From positions 1 through 5,795 of the forward strand of contig CAMKAB010000063.1 in NCBI GenBank assembly GCA_946410375.1: DNA of 5,795 nucleotides, read 5' to 3'. The DNA comes from an uncultured Spirochaetaceae bacterium. GTDB lineage: Bacteria; Spirochaetota; Spirochaetia; Sphaerochaetales; Sphaerochaetaceae. Under the pieces are notes generated by a model. The model worked only from the letters and a program-made list of their open reading frames with translations. It was not told the origin of the DNA and made no database searches. The position numbers and the translations under genes were made by a program. Every line of letters starts with the position of its first letter. The first letter of the stretch is position 1. Shown here in pieces: positions 1 to 5,795 of the stretch.

Positions 1-633
1 GAGCGTTTTAATGCAACGCTTCGCATAATGAAGAAAGAGCTTCCCGCCGTGTCCTATATTGCGATAACGAAGAATGACCCGTATTCGGTTCTTATTTCCA
101 CGCTTCTCTCCCTCAGAACAAAAGACGATGTAACTCTCAGGGCGGCAGAGGCGCTCTTGTCTCGTGCGCGAGATGCCGAATCAATGCTCCGACTTACGCA
201 AAATGAAATTGAAACGCTGATTTATCCGGTGGGATTTTATAAAACAAAGGCGAAGAATATTCTTGCCATATCGGAGAAGCTTTGTAATGAATTTCAGGGT
301 AAAGTTCCGAGTTCGGTAGAACAGCTTATGTCTCTTCCCGGAGTGGGATTGAAGACGGCGAACCTCACGCTCAATTTGGGGTTCGGAATAAATGCGATAT
401 GTGTGGATTGCCATGTTCATCAGATTGCTAACAGGATGGGCTGGGTGAATACCAAAACTCCGGAGGAAACCGAAAAGGCGTTGAGGGGGATTATGCCGGT
501 GAAATATTGGATTCCTCTTAATGAAATGCTTGTTTCGTACGGACAGGAAGTGTGCACAAGCGTAAGCCCGAAGTGTTCCCTATGTCCTGAAAACGGGCGG
601 TGCGTCAAAGCCGGGGTGGAGCGCAGCAGATAA
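1..633 (+). CDS. nth: Endonuclease III-type DNA glycosylase/AP lyase, 5'-partial
   Basis: Base-excision repair enzyme that removes oxidised pyrimidines and nicks the abasic site; cytoplasmic, acting on DNA. Numbered from the ATG at 28, the helix-hairpin-helix LPGVGLKTA is at residues 103-111 with the catalytic lysine at K109, and the catalytic aspartate is D127 in VDCH. A complete C-terminal [4Fe-4S] loop follows: C176-x6-C183-x2-C186-x5-C192. The LLSLRTKD block (residues 26-33) takes the place of LLSAQxTD of E. coli Nth. The frame is open from base 1, nine codons precede the ATG at 28, and no Shine-Dalgarno sits before that ATG. E. coli Nth also has about 10 more residues ahead of the matching block, so the real start probably lies upstream of the window. 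The next gene is 327 bases away with its own promoter and is functionally unrelated. Family assignment is very secure; the start is not. Confidence 0.93.
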   Translation, partial: ERFNATLRIMKKELPAVSYIAITKNDPYSVLISTLLSLRTKDDVTLRAAEALLSRARDAESMLRLTQNEIETLIYPVGFYKTKAKNILAISEKLCNEFQGKVPSSVEQLMSLPGVGLKTANLTLNLGFGINAICVDCHVHQIANRMGWVNTKTPEETEKALRGIMPVKYWIPLNEMLVSYGQEVCTSVSPKCSLCPENGRCVKAGVERSR

Positions 634-723
634 CTTAAAACTGTCTCTAAGAACGATTTTAAAAAACAGCGGAAGATTGCGGACGCGTGGAGGTCAGCGG
701 ATAACTCGAAAACATTTCTGAGA
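616..723 (+). repeat. Imperfect direct repeat spanning the nth stop codon
   Basis: Bases 616-652 and 687-723 align without gaps at an offset of 71 bases, with about 27 of 37 positions identical. The best part is 17 of 20 (616-635 against 687-706). Copy 1 encodes the last residues VERSR and the TAA stop of nth. Copy 2, read in the corresponding frame, encodes VEVSG and a TAA. This could be a decayed duplication of the gene end or two copies of a dispersed intergenic element; the window cannot separate these. Confidence 0.45.
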
Positions 724-889
724 GTATATTCGCAAAAACCGATGGAGAAAGCGTATGCGCAGAATACACGAAAATCCGCTTATCAACAAGGACGGTTTCT
801 CCTCTGATTTTCCCTTCTGTTTTCCGTTTCTTATTATCATATTTCCATTATTTATTAGAAAATGTTATCTGAAAATAATTTAAAATTTT

Positions 890-919
890 TTCCCACTATT
901 TCCGTAAGTCGGTTATAAT
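890..919 (+). promoter_or_regulatory. Probable sigma-70-type promoter of the importer operon
   Basis: A perfect -10 hexamer TATAAT lies at 914-919. The best -35 candidate is TTCCCA at 890-895 (4 of 6 matches to TTGACA) with an 18-base spacer. An A/T-only stretch just upstream (about 872-891) could act as an UP-like element. Transcription would start near 926, leaving a 5' leader of about 35 bases before the ATG at 961. That leader is too short for a typical riboswitch. No operator repeat is obvious. Confidence 0.65.
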
Positions 920-949
920 GAAAAAAATCTTTAATAAATACTGTTTCTT

Positions 950-954
950 GGAGG
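950..954 (+). promoter_or_regulatory. Shine-Dalgarno site for the lipoprotein gene
   Basis: GGAGG ends six bases before the ATG at 961. This is near-ideal spacing, fixes the start codon and predicts strong translation. Confidence 0.8.
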
Positions 955-960
955 ATTATT

Positions 961-2094
961 ATGAAGAAAGTATTAACGGTGGCTCTGTGCGTGCTGTTAG
1001 CAGCGAGCCTGTTTGTTTCTTGCGGCAAGAAAGGTAGCGACAAAGCTGCCTCGGCAAAAGGTAGCGACAAAGCTGCCTCGGCAAATGAAAATATCAGAGT
1101 CGCTCTTTTAACAGATGCGACGGGTATTGATGATAAGAGCTTTAATGCGGCTGCATGGCGCGGTATTTTAGCTTTCTACAACGACAACGGCGCAGGGAAG
1201 GGAACTCTTTATACGAATATCACGACTCAGTCCGCAGACGACTATCTGCCGAACTTGAAGAATGCTGCAGCTCAGGGATACGATTTGATTATCACAACCG
1301 GATTCACATGGGCTGAAGCCTCCGCCGCTTTTGCAAAGGATTATCCGAATCAGAAAATCATCATCGTTGACGTAGGTTTTCTCCCTCAGTACGACAATTT
1401 CATTCAGTATGAGTATGAAGAGCAGCAGGGTTCCTATCTTGTCGGTGTAGCGGCTGCTATGCAGGCGAAGAACGATGGCATTGAAAATCCTTCATTCGGA
1501 TTTATCGGCGGTGTTCCGGGTGCGACAATCACGAAGTTTGAGATGGGATACATTCAGGGTATTCTTTCCGTGTTCCCGAATGCGTCAATCAGAGATTATT
1601 ATGCAAACAACTGGGGCGCTCCCGAACTTGCGAAGACGCAGGCTAAGAACTGGTACGACAGCGGCGTATACTGTATTTTCTCAGCTGCCGGCGGAACAGG
1701 CGGCGGAACGATCGACCAGGCTAAGGAATATAGAAAAGCCGGTAAGAACGTGTGGGCTATCGGCGTGGATAGCGACCAGTACGAGGACGGTATTTACGCG
1801 GAAGGAAAGAGCGCGGTTCTCACATCAATGTTGAAGGTTGTTGAAAATTCAACGATTGACGCTTTAACGAAGGTGAAGAACGGAACATGGAAGGGCGGAG
1901 TTGTCGCTCAGAACATGACAAACGGCGGTGTCGGCTATGCAACGACAAATGCCGAACTTTGCGATGCGGCGAAGGCGGCTGTTGAGCAGGCTAAGGCGGA
2001 TATCCTCTCCGGAAAGGTAGTGGTTCTCAAGACCGCTAAGGAAGTTCTTGAGAAGTACCCGCATATCGGCAGACTTAACGCTATAGACGACTGA
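961..2094 (+). CDS. pnrA: BMP-family nucleoside-binding lipoprotein, PnrA/TmpC-like
   Basis: Substrate-binding component of an ABC importer, predicted to be anchored by lipid at the outer face of the inner membrane and to bind purine nucleosides. The 377-residue product begins with a lysine-led hydrophobic signal peptide (1-20) and the spirochaete-like lipobox LFVSC, lipidated at C21. A linker of two identical KGSDKAASA units follows (24-41). The mature domain carries family landmarks: TDATGIDDKSFN (51-62), an AGGTGGG loop and GVDSDQY (268-274). D52, F61 and N62, plus D270 and K292, sit at the spacing I recall for the ligand-contacting residues of T. pallidum PnrA (D27, F36, N37, D258, K280), which supports a nucleoside rather than a sugar ligand. 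The next three genes supply the ATPase and permeases. It has its own promoter and a strong ribosome binding site. Family assignment is secure; the purine specificity is inferred. Confidence 0.93.
   Translation: MKKVLTVALCVLLAASLFVSCGKKGSDKAASAKGSDKAASANENIRVALLTDATGIDDKSFNAAAWRGILAFYNDNGAGKGTLYTNITTQSADDYLPNLKNAAAQGYDLIITTGFTWAEASAAFAKDYPNQKIIIVDVGFLPQYDNFIQYEYEEQQGSYLVGVAAAMQAKNDGIENPSFGFIGGVPGATITKFEMGYIQGILSVFPNASIRDYYANNWGAPELAKTQAKNWYDSGVYCIFSAAGGTGGGTIDQAKEYRKAGKNVWAIGVDSDQYEDGIYAEGKSAVLTSMLKVVENSTIDALTKVKNGTWKGGVVAQNMTNGGVGYATTNAELCDAAKAAVEQAKADILSGKVVVLKTAKEVLEKYPHIGRLNAIDD
1030..1083 (+). repeat. Perfect 27-bp in-frame tandem duplication in the lipoprotein linker
   Basis: Bases 1030-1056 and 1057-1083 are identical at every position, including synonymous sites. 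Each encodes the nine residues KGSDKAASA. The repeat lies directly after the lipidated cysteine (C21) and before the folded domain, so it lengthens the flexible tether without disturbing the reading frame. Confidence 0.97.
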
Positions 2095-2119
2095 CATACA
2101 GGCGGTTCAGTCATTATCG

Positions 2120-2155
2120 GACGTATCCCGTTCTTATGAAAAGGCGGGGTGCGTC
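2120..2155 (+). promoter_or_regulatory. Intercistronic stem-loop between lipoprotein and ATPase genes
   Basis: Bases 2120-2130 pair fully with 2145-2155 to give an 11-bp stem (nine Watson-Crick pairs and two G-U) around a 14-base loop. It begins 25 bases after the lipoprotein stop codon. The bases after it (TATACAATAA) contain no U-run, so it does not look like an ordinary intrinsic terminator. A hairpin here would be expected to protect the upstream message from 3' exonucleases or partly attenuate transcription, giving more binding protein than transporter. That role is inference by analogy with other binding-protein operons. Confidence 0.55.
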
Positions 2156-2185
2156 TATACAATAACTGAATTTCTGAAAAAGAAT

Positions 2186-2189
2186 GGAG
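2186..2189 (+). promoter_or_regulatory. Shine-Dalgarno that decides the ATPase start
   Basis: GGAG lies six bases before the ATG at 2196. The alternative in-frame ATG at 2184 overlaps this motif and has only a weak A-rich stretch upstream, so 2196 is the better start. Confidence 0.7.
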
Positions 2190-2195
2190 TCGTGT

Positions 2196-3731
2196 ATGAG
2201 TGAATATGCAATTCAGATGTTGGGCATTACTAAGACCTTTCCGGGAATAGTGGCTAACGACAATGTAACCCTTGAGGTTAAGAAAAATGAGGTTCACGCA
2301 ATTTTGGGAGAAAACGGCGCGGGAAAGAGCACCTTGATGTCTGTTTTGTTCGGTTCTTATGCCCCTGATGCGGGCCGTATCTTGATAAACGGAAAAGAAG
2401 TTAAGATTACCAATCCTAATGTTGCCACGAGTTTGGGTATAGGAATGGTTCATCAGCATTTCAAACTGGTGCATAACTATACCGTAACGGAGAATATCGT
2501 GCTTGGGAGAGAGCCGAAAAAAGGGCTTGTCCTTTCTCTGGGAGAGGCGGAGAAAAAAGTCGCCATGCTTTCCGAGAAGTACGGTTTGCAGGTAGATCCG
2601 CGGGCTAAAATAGAGGATATAACGGTAGGTCAGCAGCAGAGAGTTGAAATTTTGAAAACTCTCTATTCCGATTCCGATATTATCATTTTGGACGAGCCGA
2701 CCGCAGTTCTCACCCCTCAGGAGATAGACGAGCTTATGGATATAATCAAGCTCCTTCAAAAAGAGGGAAAAACGATAGTGATTATTACCCATAAGTTAAG
2801 AGAAATAAAAGCGGTGGCGAACAGGTGCACCATTTTGCGTCGCGGAAAATCAGTCGGTTGCATAGACATTTTACCGGAAACAAGCGAGCAGGAACTCGCC
2901 ACTCTCATGGTGGGGCGTCCGGTTAGGTTCGATGTTGATAAAAAGCCTTTCCATCCGGGAAAAGCTATTCTTGAAGTTCAGAACATCTGCGTAAACGACA
3001 GCGTGGGCATTGAAAAAGTTCACGATTTTTCCATTGATGTTCATGCAGGCGAGATTGTGGGTATTGCGGGAGTGGACGGAAACGGACAAACCGAACTGCT
3101 GTATGCTATCAGCGGGCTTTCTCCCGTTACAAAAGGCCGTATTCTGCTTAACGGTCAGGATATTACAAACAAAACAATCAGAGAACGAATTGAAATGGGG
3201 CTTGGTCACATACCGGAGGACAGGCATAGGCACGGAATGGTAGGAGGACTTACTATTGCGGAGAACACCGTTTTGAAAGATTTCTACACGGATAAATACA
3301 CAGGGAAATTCGGTATTTTGAAAAACGATGCGATTTATAAGAATTCCGATGCTCTGATTGAACAGTTTGATGTGCGTTCAGGTCAGGGAAGCATTACACC
3401 TGCGGGAAGTCTTTCCGGAGGAAACCAGCAGAAAGTCATTATCGCTCGAGAAATTTCCCTTTCACCGGATGTTCTCTTGGTGGCGCAGCCTACAAGAGGT
3501 TTGGATGTGGGGGCCATTGAGTATATCAGAAAAAGAATCATTGGGGAGCGAGAAGCAGGAAAGGCTATTTTGCTAGTCAGTTTTGAGTTGGATGAAATTA
3601 TGAGTCTGTGTGACAGAATTGCGGCGATCAGCAAGGGGTCCGTGGTCGGAATCTTTAACGAAGGCGAGAAAACCGCTTCTGAAATCGGACTTATGATGGC
3701 CGGTGTGAAAAACGCCAAGGCCGGAGCGTAA
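2196..3731 (+). CDS. BMP/nucleoside importer ABC ATPase with two fused domains
   Basis: Energises nucleoside import; a cytoplasmic protein of 511 residues carrying two ABC domains in one chain, as in RbsA/NupO-type proteins. Domain 1 is intact: Walker A GENGAGKST (38-46), Q-loop Q87, signature VGQQQR (144-149), Walker B IIILDE (162-167) and switch histidine H199. Domain 2 is degenerate: the Walker A position reads GVDGNGQTE (292-300) with Q298 in place of lysine, Walker B ends in A430-Q431 instead of Asp-Glu, and F463 replaces the switch histidine. Its signature LSGGNQQK (406-413) is kept, so it can complete the composite ATP site of domain 1. This asymmetry is normal for the family. An ATG at 2184 would add four residues, but 2196 has the better ribosome binding site. 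It lies 101 bases after the lipoprotein gene and 15 bases before the first permease, in one operon. It corresponds to PnrC in the T. pallidum naming as I recall it. Confidence 0.95.
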   Translation: MSEYAIQMLGITKTFPGIVANDNVTLEVKKNEVHAILGENGAGKSTLMSVLFGSYAPDAGRILINGKEVKITNPNVATSLGIGMVHQHFKLVHNYTVTENIVLGREPKKGLVLSLGEAEKKVAMLSEKYGLQVDPRAKIEDITVGQQQRVEILKTLYSDSDIIILDEPTAVLTPQEIDELMDIIKLLQKEGKTIVIITHKLREIKAVANRCTILRRGKSVGCIDILPETSEQELATLMVGRPVRFDVDKKPFHPGKAILEVQNICVNDSVGIEKVHDFSIDVHAGEIVGIAGVDGNGQTELLYAISGLSPVTKGRILLNGQDITNKTIRERIEMGLGHIPEDRHRHGMVGGLTIAENTVLKDFYTDKYTGKFGILKNDAIYKNSDALIEQFDVRSGQGSITPAGSLSGGNQQKVIIAREISLSPDVLLVAQPTRGLDVGAIEYIRKRIIGEREAGKAILLVSFELDEIMSLCDRIAAISKGSVVGIFNEGEKTASEIGLMMAGVKNAKAGA

Positions 3732-3746
3732 GGTGAGGTGGGAAGA

Positions 3747-4895
3747 ATGAGTGAGAAAATAAAAAAAGAAAACAAAACTTCCTTTATTGATTGGTTCCTG
3801 GGAAGCGAAGCCGCAACCAGCGTGGCTGTTGTGATTTTGGGAATAATTGCCGGAACCATTATTGTGATGTGCGTAGGAAAGAATCCCGGCGGATTGTTTA
3901 AGGCTATATGGCAGAGTTTTGTAGGTCAGTACAATAGAGGACTCGGAAAATGGTCCTTGGCTCCTCTCGGGAATACTCTGACTTATGCGATTCCGTATGT
4001 GCTTTGCGGACTTTCAATGGGTTTTGCGAACAGAGTCGGAATGTTCAATATCGGAGCGGAAGGACAGTATATGGTCGGAATGCTCGCCGCCCACGCTTTT
4101 GCTGTTTGCATACCGTCTTTTCCGGGGCAGTGGTTCTTCTGCATTATCGTTGCAATGCTTGCGGGAGCCGTTTGGGGCGGAATAGTCGGCGTTCTGAAGG
4201 CAAAATTCAAGATTTCGGAAGTTGTTGCCACAATCATGCTCAACTACATAGCGCTTTATCTGTACAGACTGATTGCCCTGTACGTTCTTCCTGAGGGTCT
4301 TATTAATAAGACATATCAGACAGCGCCTCTTGCAAACGGAGCTTTATTACAGGGAATCGGGATTCGCATAAGGGAAGGTGCGTTGCAGCTCGGAGATTTC
4401 CAGTTGAATATAGGTTTCATTTTCATGCTTCTTTCCGTTTTGGCTTTCTGGTACATAATGGAAAAGACAAAACTTGGATTTTCATTAAGAGCTACCGGTT
4501 TCAATAAGGAAGCGGCGCGTTGCAGCGGAATTAACGATACCAACGCGATTTCCACCGCAATGGCGATTTCCGGCGCCTTTGCCGGAATTGCGGGAGCGTG
4601 TGTGCTTTTAGGCTCTTTGAGATTCGGAAGAATCATGCAAAGCCAGGACAACTACGGCTTTATGGGAATTGCCGTGGCGCTTGTCGGAAATAGTAAAGCC
4701 TTAGGTACATTGCTTGCCGGAATTCTGTTCGGTGCGTTAAAGAGCGCTTATTCTCTTATGCAGTTTATGAGTATACCGCGTGAAGTTGTAAATATTATTG
4801 AAGGGCTTATCGTTATCTTCATTGCTCTCAGGGCCGGTCTTGAGATCGTTAAGGCGTACAGAGCAAAGCAACTTCTAAAGAAGGAGGCGAGGTAA
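3747..4895 (+). CDS. BMP/nucleoside ABC importer permease, larger subunit
   Basis: Membrane channel subunit of the importer, family BPD_transp_2 (the RbsC/NupP type), 382 residues. After a charged cytoplasmic start there are about eight to ten hydrophobic segments, roughly at 23-43, 75-92, 104-123, 129-150, 157-181, 221-238, 268-290, 303-330 and 345-362. Family landmarks are FNIGAEGQYMVG (100-111) and the cytoplasmic coupling loop RATGFNKEAARCSGIN (248-263), which contacts the ATPase. A GTG at 3738 is in frame but has little room for a ribosome binding site. The ATG at 3747 has AGGTGG (3736-3741) five bases upstream and is preferred. Its stop codon overlaps the next start, so the two permeases are probably made in equal amounts and form a heterodimer. 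Nucleoside specificity comes from the lipoprotein next to it. Confidence 0.93.
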   Translation: MSEKIKKENKTSFIDWFLGSEAATSVAVVILGIIAGTIIVMCVGKNPGGLFKAIWQSFVGQYNRGLGKWSLAPLGNTLTYAIPYVLCGLSMGFANRVGMFNIGAEGQYMVGMLAAHAFAVCIPSFPGQWFFCIIVAMLAGAVWGGIVGVLKAKFKISEVVATIMLNYIALYLYRLIALYVLPEGLINKTYQTAPLANGALLQGIGIRIREGALQLGDFQLNIGFIFMLLSVLAFWYIMEKTKLGFSLRATGFNKEAARCSGINDTNAISTAMAISGAFAGIAGACVLLGSLRFGRIMQSQDNYGFMGIAVALVGNSKALGTLLAGILFGALKSAYSLMQFMSIPREVVNIIEGLIVIFIALRAGLEIVKAYRAKQLLKKEAR

Positions 4896-4897
4896 TG
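4881..4897 (+). promoter_or_regulatory. Strong Shine-Dalgarno and TAATG overlap coupling the permeases
   Basis: AAGGAGG (4881-4887) lies seven bases before the ATG at 4895, inside the end of the first permease gene. The TAA of that gene shares its last A with the new ATG. This arrangement allows translational coupling of the two subunits. Confidence 0.8.
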
Positions 4898-5788
4898 AGT
4901 ATTTTTTCAATGATTCCTACCATAATGATGGTTGTTGCACCTATCTTGATTACGGCAGTGGGTGGTATGATTTGCGAGAGAAGCGGCGTGGTAAACGTTG
5001 CTTTGGAAGGACTTATGAGTATCGGCGCTTGTGCGGCGGCGTGCGTGGCGTGCAAGGTTCAGGCTGCGGGCGCGGGAGCCGGGAGCGTGTGGATTGCCGT
5101 TCTGGTGGCTATGGTGATTTCCGGCGTAGTTTCGCTGGTTCATGCGGTGGCGGCCATTGACTTGAAAGCCAATCAGACGATCTCCGGTACCGGTATTAAC
5201 CTGATTGCTGACGGACTTACGATCTTTACCTGTCAGGCTCTTTTCGGAATGGACAGAACAGATGCCATTCCTCATAAGATGGTAACGGATAAGCTGGGAT
5301 TCTATCCTTCTTTCTATATTGCGATCTTCATAGTTGTTCTTTCCTGGTTTGTTCTTTTTAAGACTCCGTTCGGAATGCATTTGCGCGCTTGCGGAGAGCA
5401 TCCGGCGGCGGCGGACAGCGTTGGTATCAATGTGCGGCTTATCAGATATATCGGAGTTTTTGTGTCCGGTCTTCTCGGAGGACTGGCTGGAGCCTGCGCT
5501 GTTATGACGCAAACAATTCAGTTCACATCGACGCTGATCGGCGGACGAGGGTTCATTGCTCTCGCTGCGGTTGCATTCGGAAGGTGGCGTCCTCTCGGCG
5601 TGTTTCTCGCGTCTCTTCTCTTCGGAGCGTCGCAGGCTTTGGCTGTTCTTCTTAGCGGTTCCAGCATTCCGAGCGAGGTGTTCAACATTATTCCTTATGC
5701 GATTACGCTTTTGGCGCTTATCGTGTTCAGCGGCAGGGACTATGCACCGCGTGCGGCGGGTATTCCGTACACGAAAAGTTCAAGTTGA
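4895..5788 (+). CDS. BMP/nucleoside ABC importer permease, smaller subunit
   Basis: Second channel subunit of the importer, BPD_transp_2 family (NupQ type), 297 residues, which is the usual shorter size of this partner. Hydrophobic segments lie roughly at 7-25, 36-53, 65-88, 100-117, 137-155, 185-205, 217-228, 232-254 and 263-279. Recognisable family blocks are NVALEGLMSIGA (34-45), the coupling loop RACGEHPAAADSVGIN (164-179) and GGRGFIALAAVAFGRWRP (216-233). The coupling loop matches the equivalent loop of the larger permease in position and character, as expected for a pseudo-symmetric pair facing one ATPase. The start is fixed by a strong ribosome binding site and by the one-base overlap. 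The stop is TGA at 5786-5788, and only seven bases follow, so whether the operon continues or ends cannot be seen. Confidence 0.93.
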   Translation: MSIFSMIPTIMMVVAPILITAVGGMICERSGVVNVALEGLMSIGACAAACVACKVQAAGAGAGSVWIAVLVAMVISGVVSLVHAVAAIDLKANQTISGTGINLIADGLTIFTCQALFGMDRTDAIPHKMVTDKLGFYPSFYIAIFIVVLSWFVLFKTPFGMHLRACGEHPAAADSVGINVRLIRYIGVFVSGLLGGLAGACAVMTQTIQFTSTLIGGRGFIALAAVAFGRWRPLGVFLASLLFGASQALAVLLSGSSIPSEVFNIIPYAITLLALIVFSGRDYAPRAAGIPYTKSSS

Positions 5789-5795
5789 TTTTCCT

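Larger units (their letters stand above)
634..960 (+). other. Intergenic region between nth and the lipoprotein gene
   Basis: This gap of 327 bases holds no convincing gene. The first part (634-723) includes a second, imperfect copy of the end of nth (616-652 resembles 687-723). The middle has a weak 42-codon ORF (755-883) and short inverted repeats, none followed by a U-tract, so I see no clear terminator for nth. From about 810 the sequence becomes strongly A/T-rich, running into the promoter at 890-919 and the ribosome binding site at 950-954. I looked for the conserved core of a purine riboswitch, which would fit a nucleoside importer, and did not recognise one. Confidence 0.6.

Noticed and set aside
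770..812. Inverted repeat GAAAATC (770-776) / GATTTTC (806-812) as a possible nth terminator
   Set aside because: The stem is only 7 bp with a 29-base loop, mostly A-T pairs, and no uninterrupted U-tract follows directly. Other short pairings in the area compete with it.
918..1052. ATG at 918 opening a short frame (starting MKKIF) that overlaps the lipoprotein gene
   Set aside because: The ATG lies on the -10 box, so the predicted transcript would start after it. There is no Shine-Dalgarno and it overlaps a much better gene in another frame.
2184..2195. ATG at 2184 as the ATPase start
   Set aside because: It overlaps the GGAG that is well spaced for the ATG at 2196, and it has only a weak A-rich stretch ahead of it.
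1935..2792. 285-codon open frame on the minus strand
   Set aside because: It is antisense to the end of the lipoprotein gene and the start of the ATPase gene, both with clear family motifs. Its translation has no recognisable domain.
3075..3594. Missing Walker A lysine, Walker B acid residues and switch histidine in the second ATPase domain
   Set aside because: It looks like decay, but RbsA/NupO-type fused ATPases normally have a degenerate second domain, including the AQPTRGLD form. The signature motif is kept and the reading frame is intact.
3738..3746. GTG at 3738 as the start of the larger permease
   Set aside because: The only purine-rich motif upstream would be one or two bases away, which is too close. 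The ATG at 3747 has AGGTGG at a suitable distance.
4907..5512. 201-codon open frame on the minus strand
   Set aside because: It lies wholly antisense to the second permease. Its translation is rich in Arg, His, Asn and Ser with no domain, as expected for the reverse complement of a membrane-protein gene.

Overview
The window reads as ordinary, compact bacterial chromosome, and the best guess is a spirochaete of the Treponema type. The main clue is the substrate-binding lipoprotein at 961-2094. It resembles the Treponema pallidum purine-nucleoside receptor PnrA/TmpC as I remember it, sharing the IDDKSFN, AGGTG, GVDxDQY and VLTSM blocks. It also has a spirochaete-style lipobox (LFVSC). Moderate base composition and tightly packed co-directional genes fit this, but the assignment is inference without a database search.

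Layout, all on the + strand: (1) 1-633, the 3' part of an endonuclease III-type DNA glycosylase gene (nth). The frame is open to the left edge, so the true start is probably outside the window. (2) 634-960, a 327-base gap with no convincing gene. It holds an imperfect copy of the nth gene end, a weak 42-codon ORF, an A/T-rich tract and a good promoter (TATAAT at 914-919). (3) 961-2094, a BMP-family binding lipoprotein with a perfect 27-bp in-frame tandem duplication just after the lipidated cysteine. (4) 2095-2195, a short gap with an 11-bp stem-loop lacking a U-tract. (5) 2196-3731, a double-domain ABC ATPase. (6) 3747-4895 and 4895-5788, two BPD_transp_2-family permeases whose genes overlap by one base (TAATG).

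The last four genes form a complete BMP-type ABC importer. The lipoprotein captures a nucleoside (purine nucleoside by homology) in the periplasm, the two permeases form the channel, and the fused ATPase drives transport with only its first nucleotide-binding domain catalytically intact. The promoter before the lipoprotein gene and the hairpin after it suggest one operon with extra lipoprotein message. The nth gene looks functionally unrelated.

I found no previously undescribed system. The observations most worth checking are the duplicated linker in the lipoprotein, the intercistronic hairpin, and the repeat spanning the nth stop codon.
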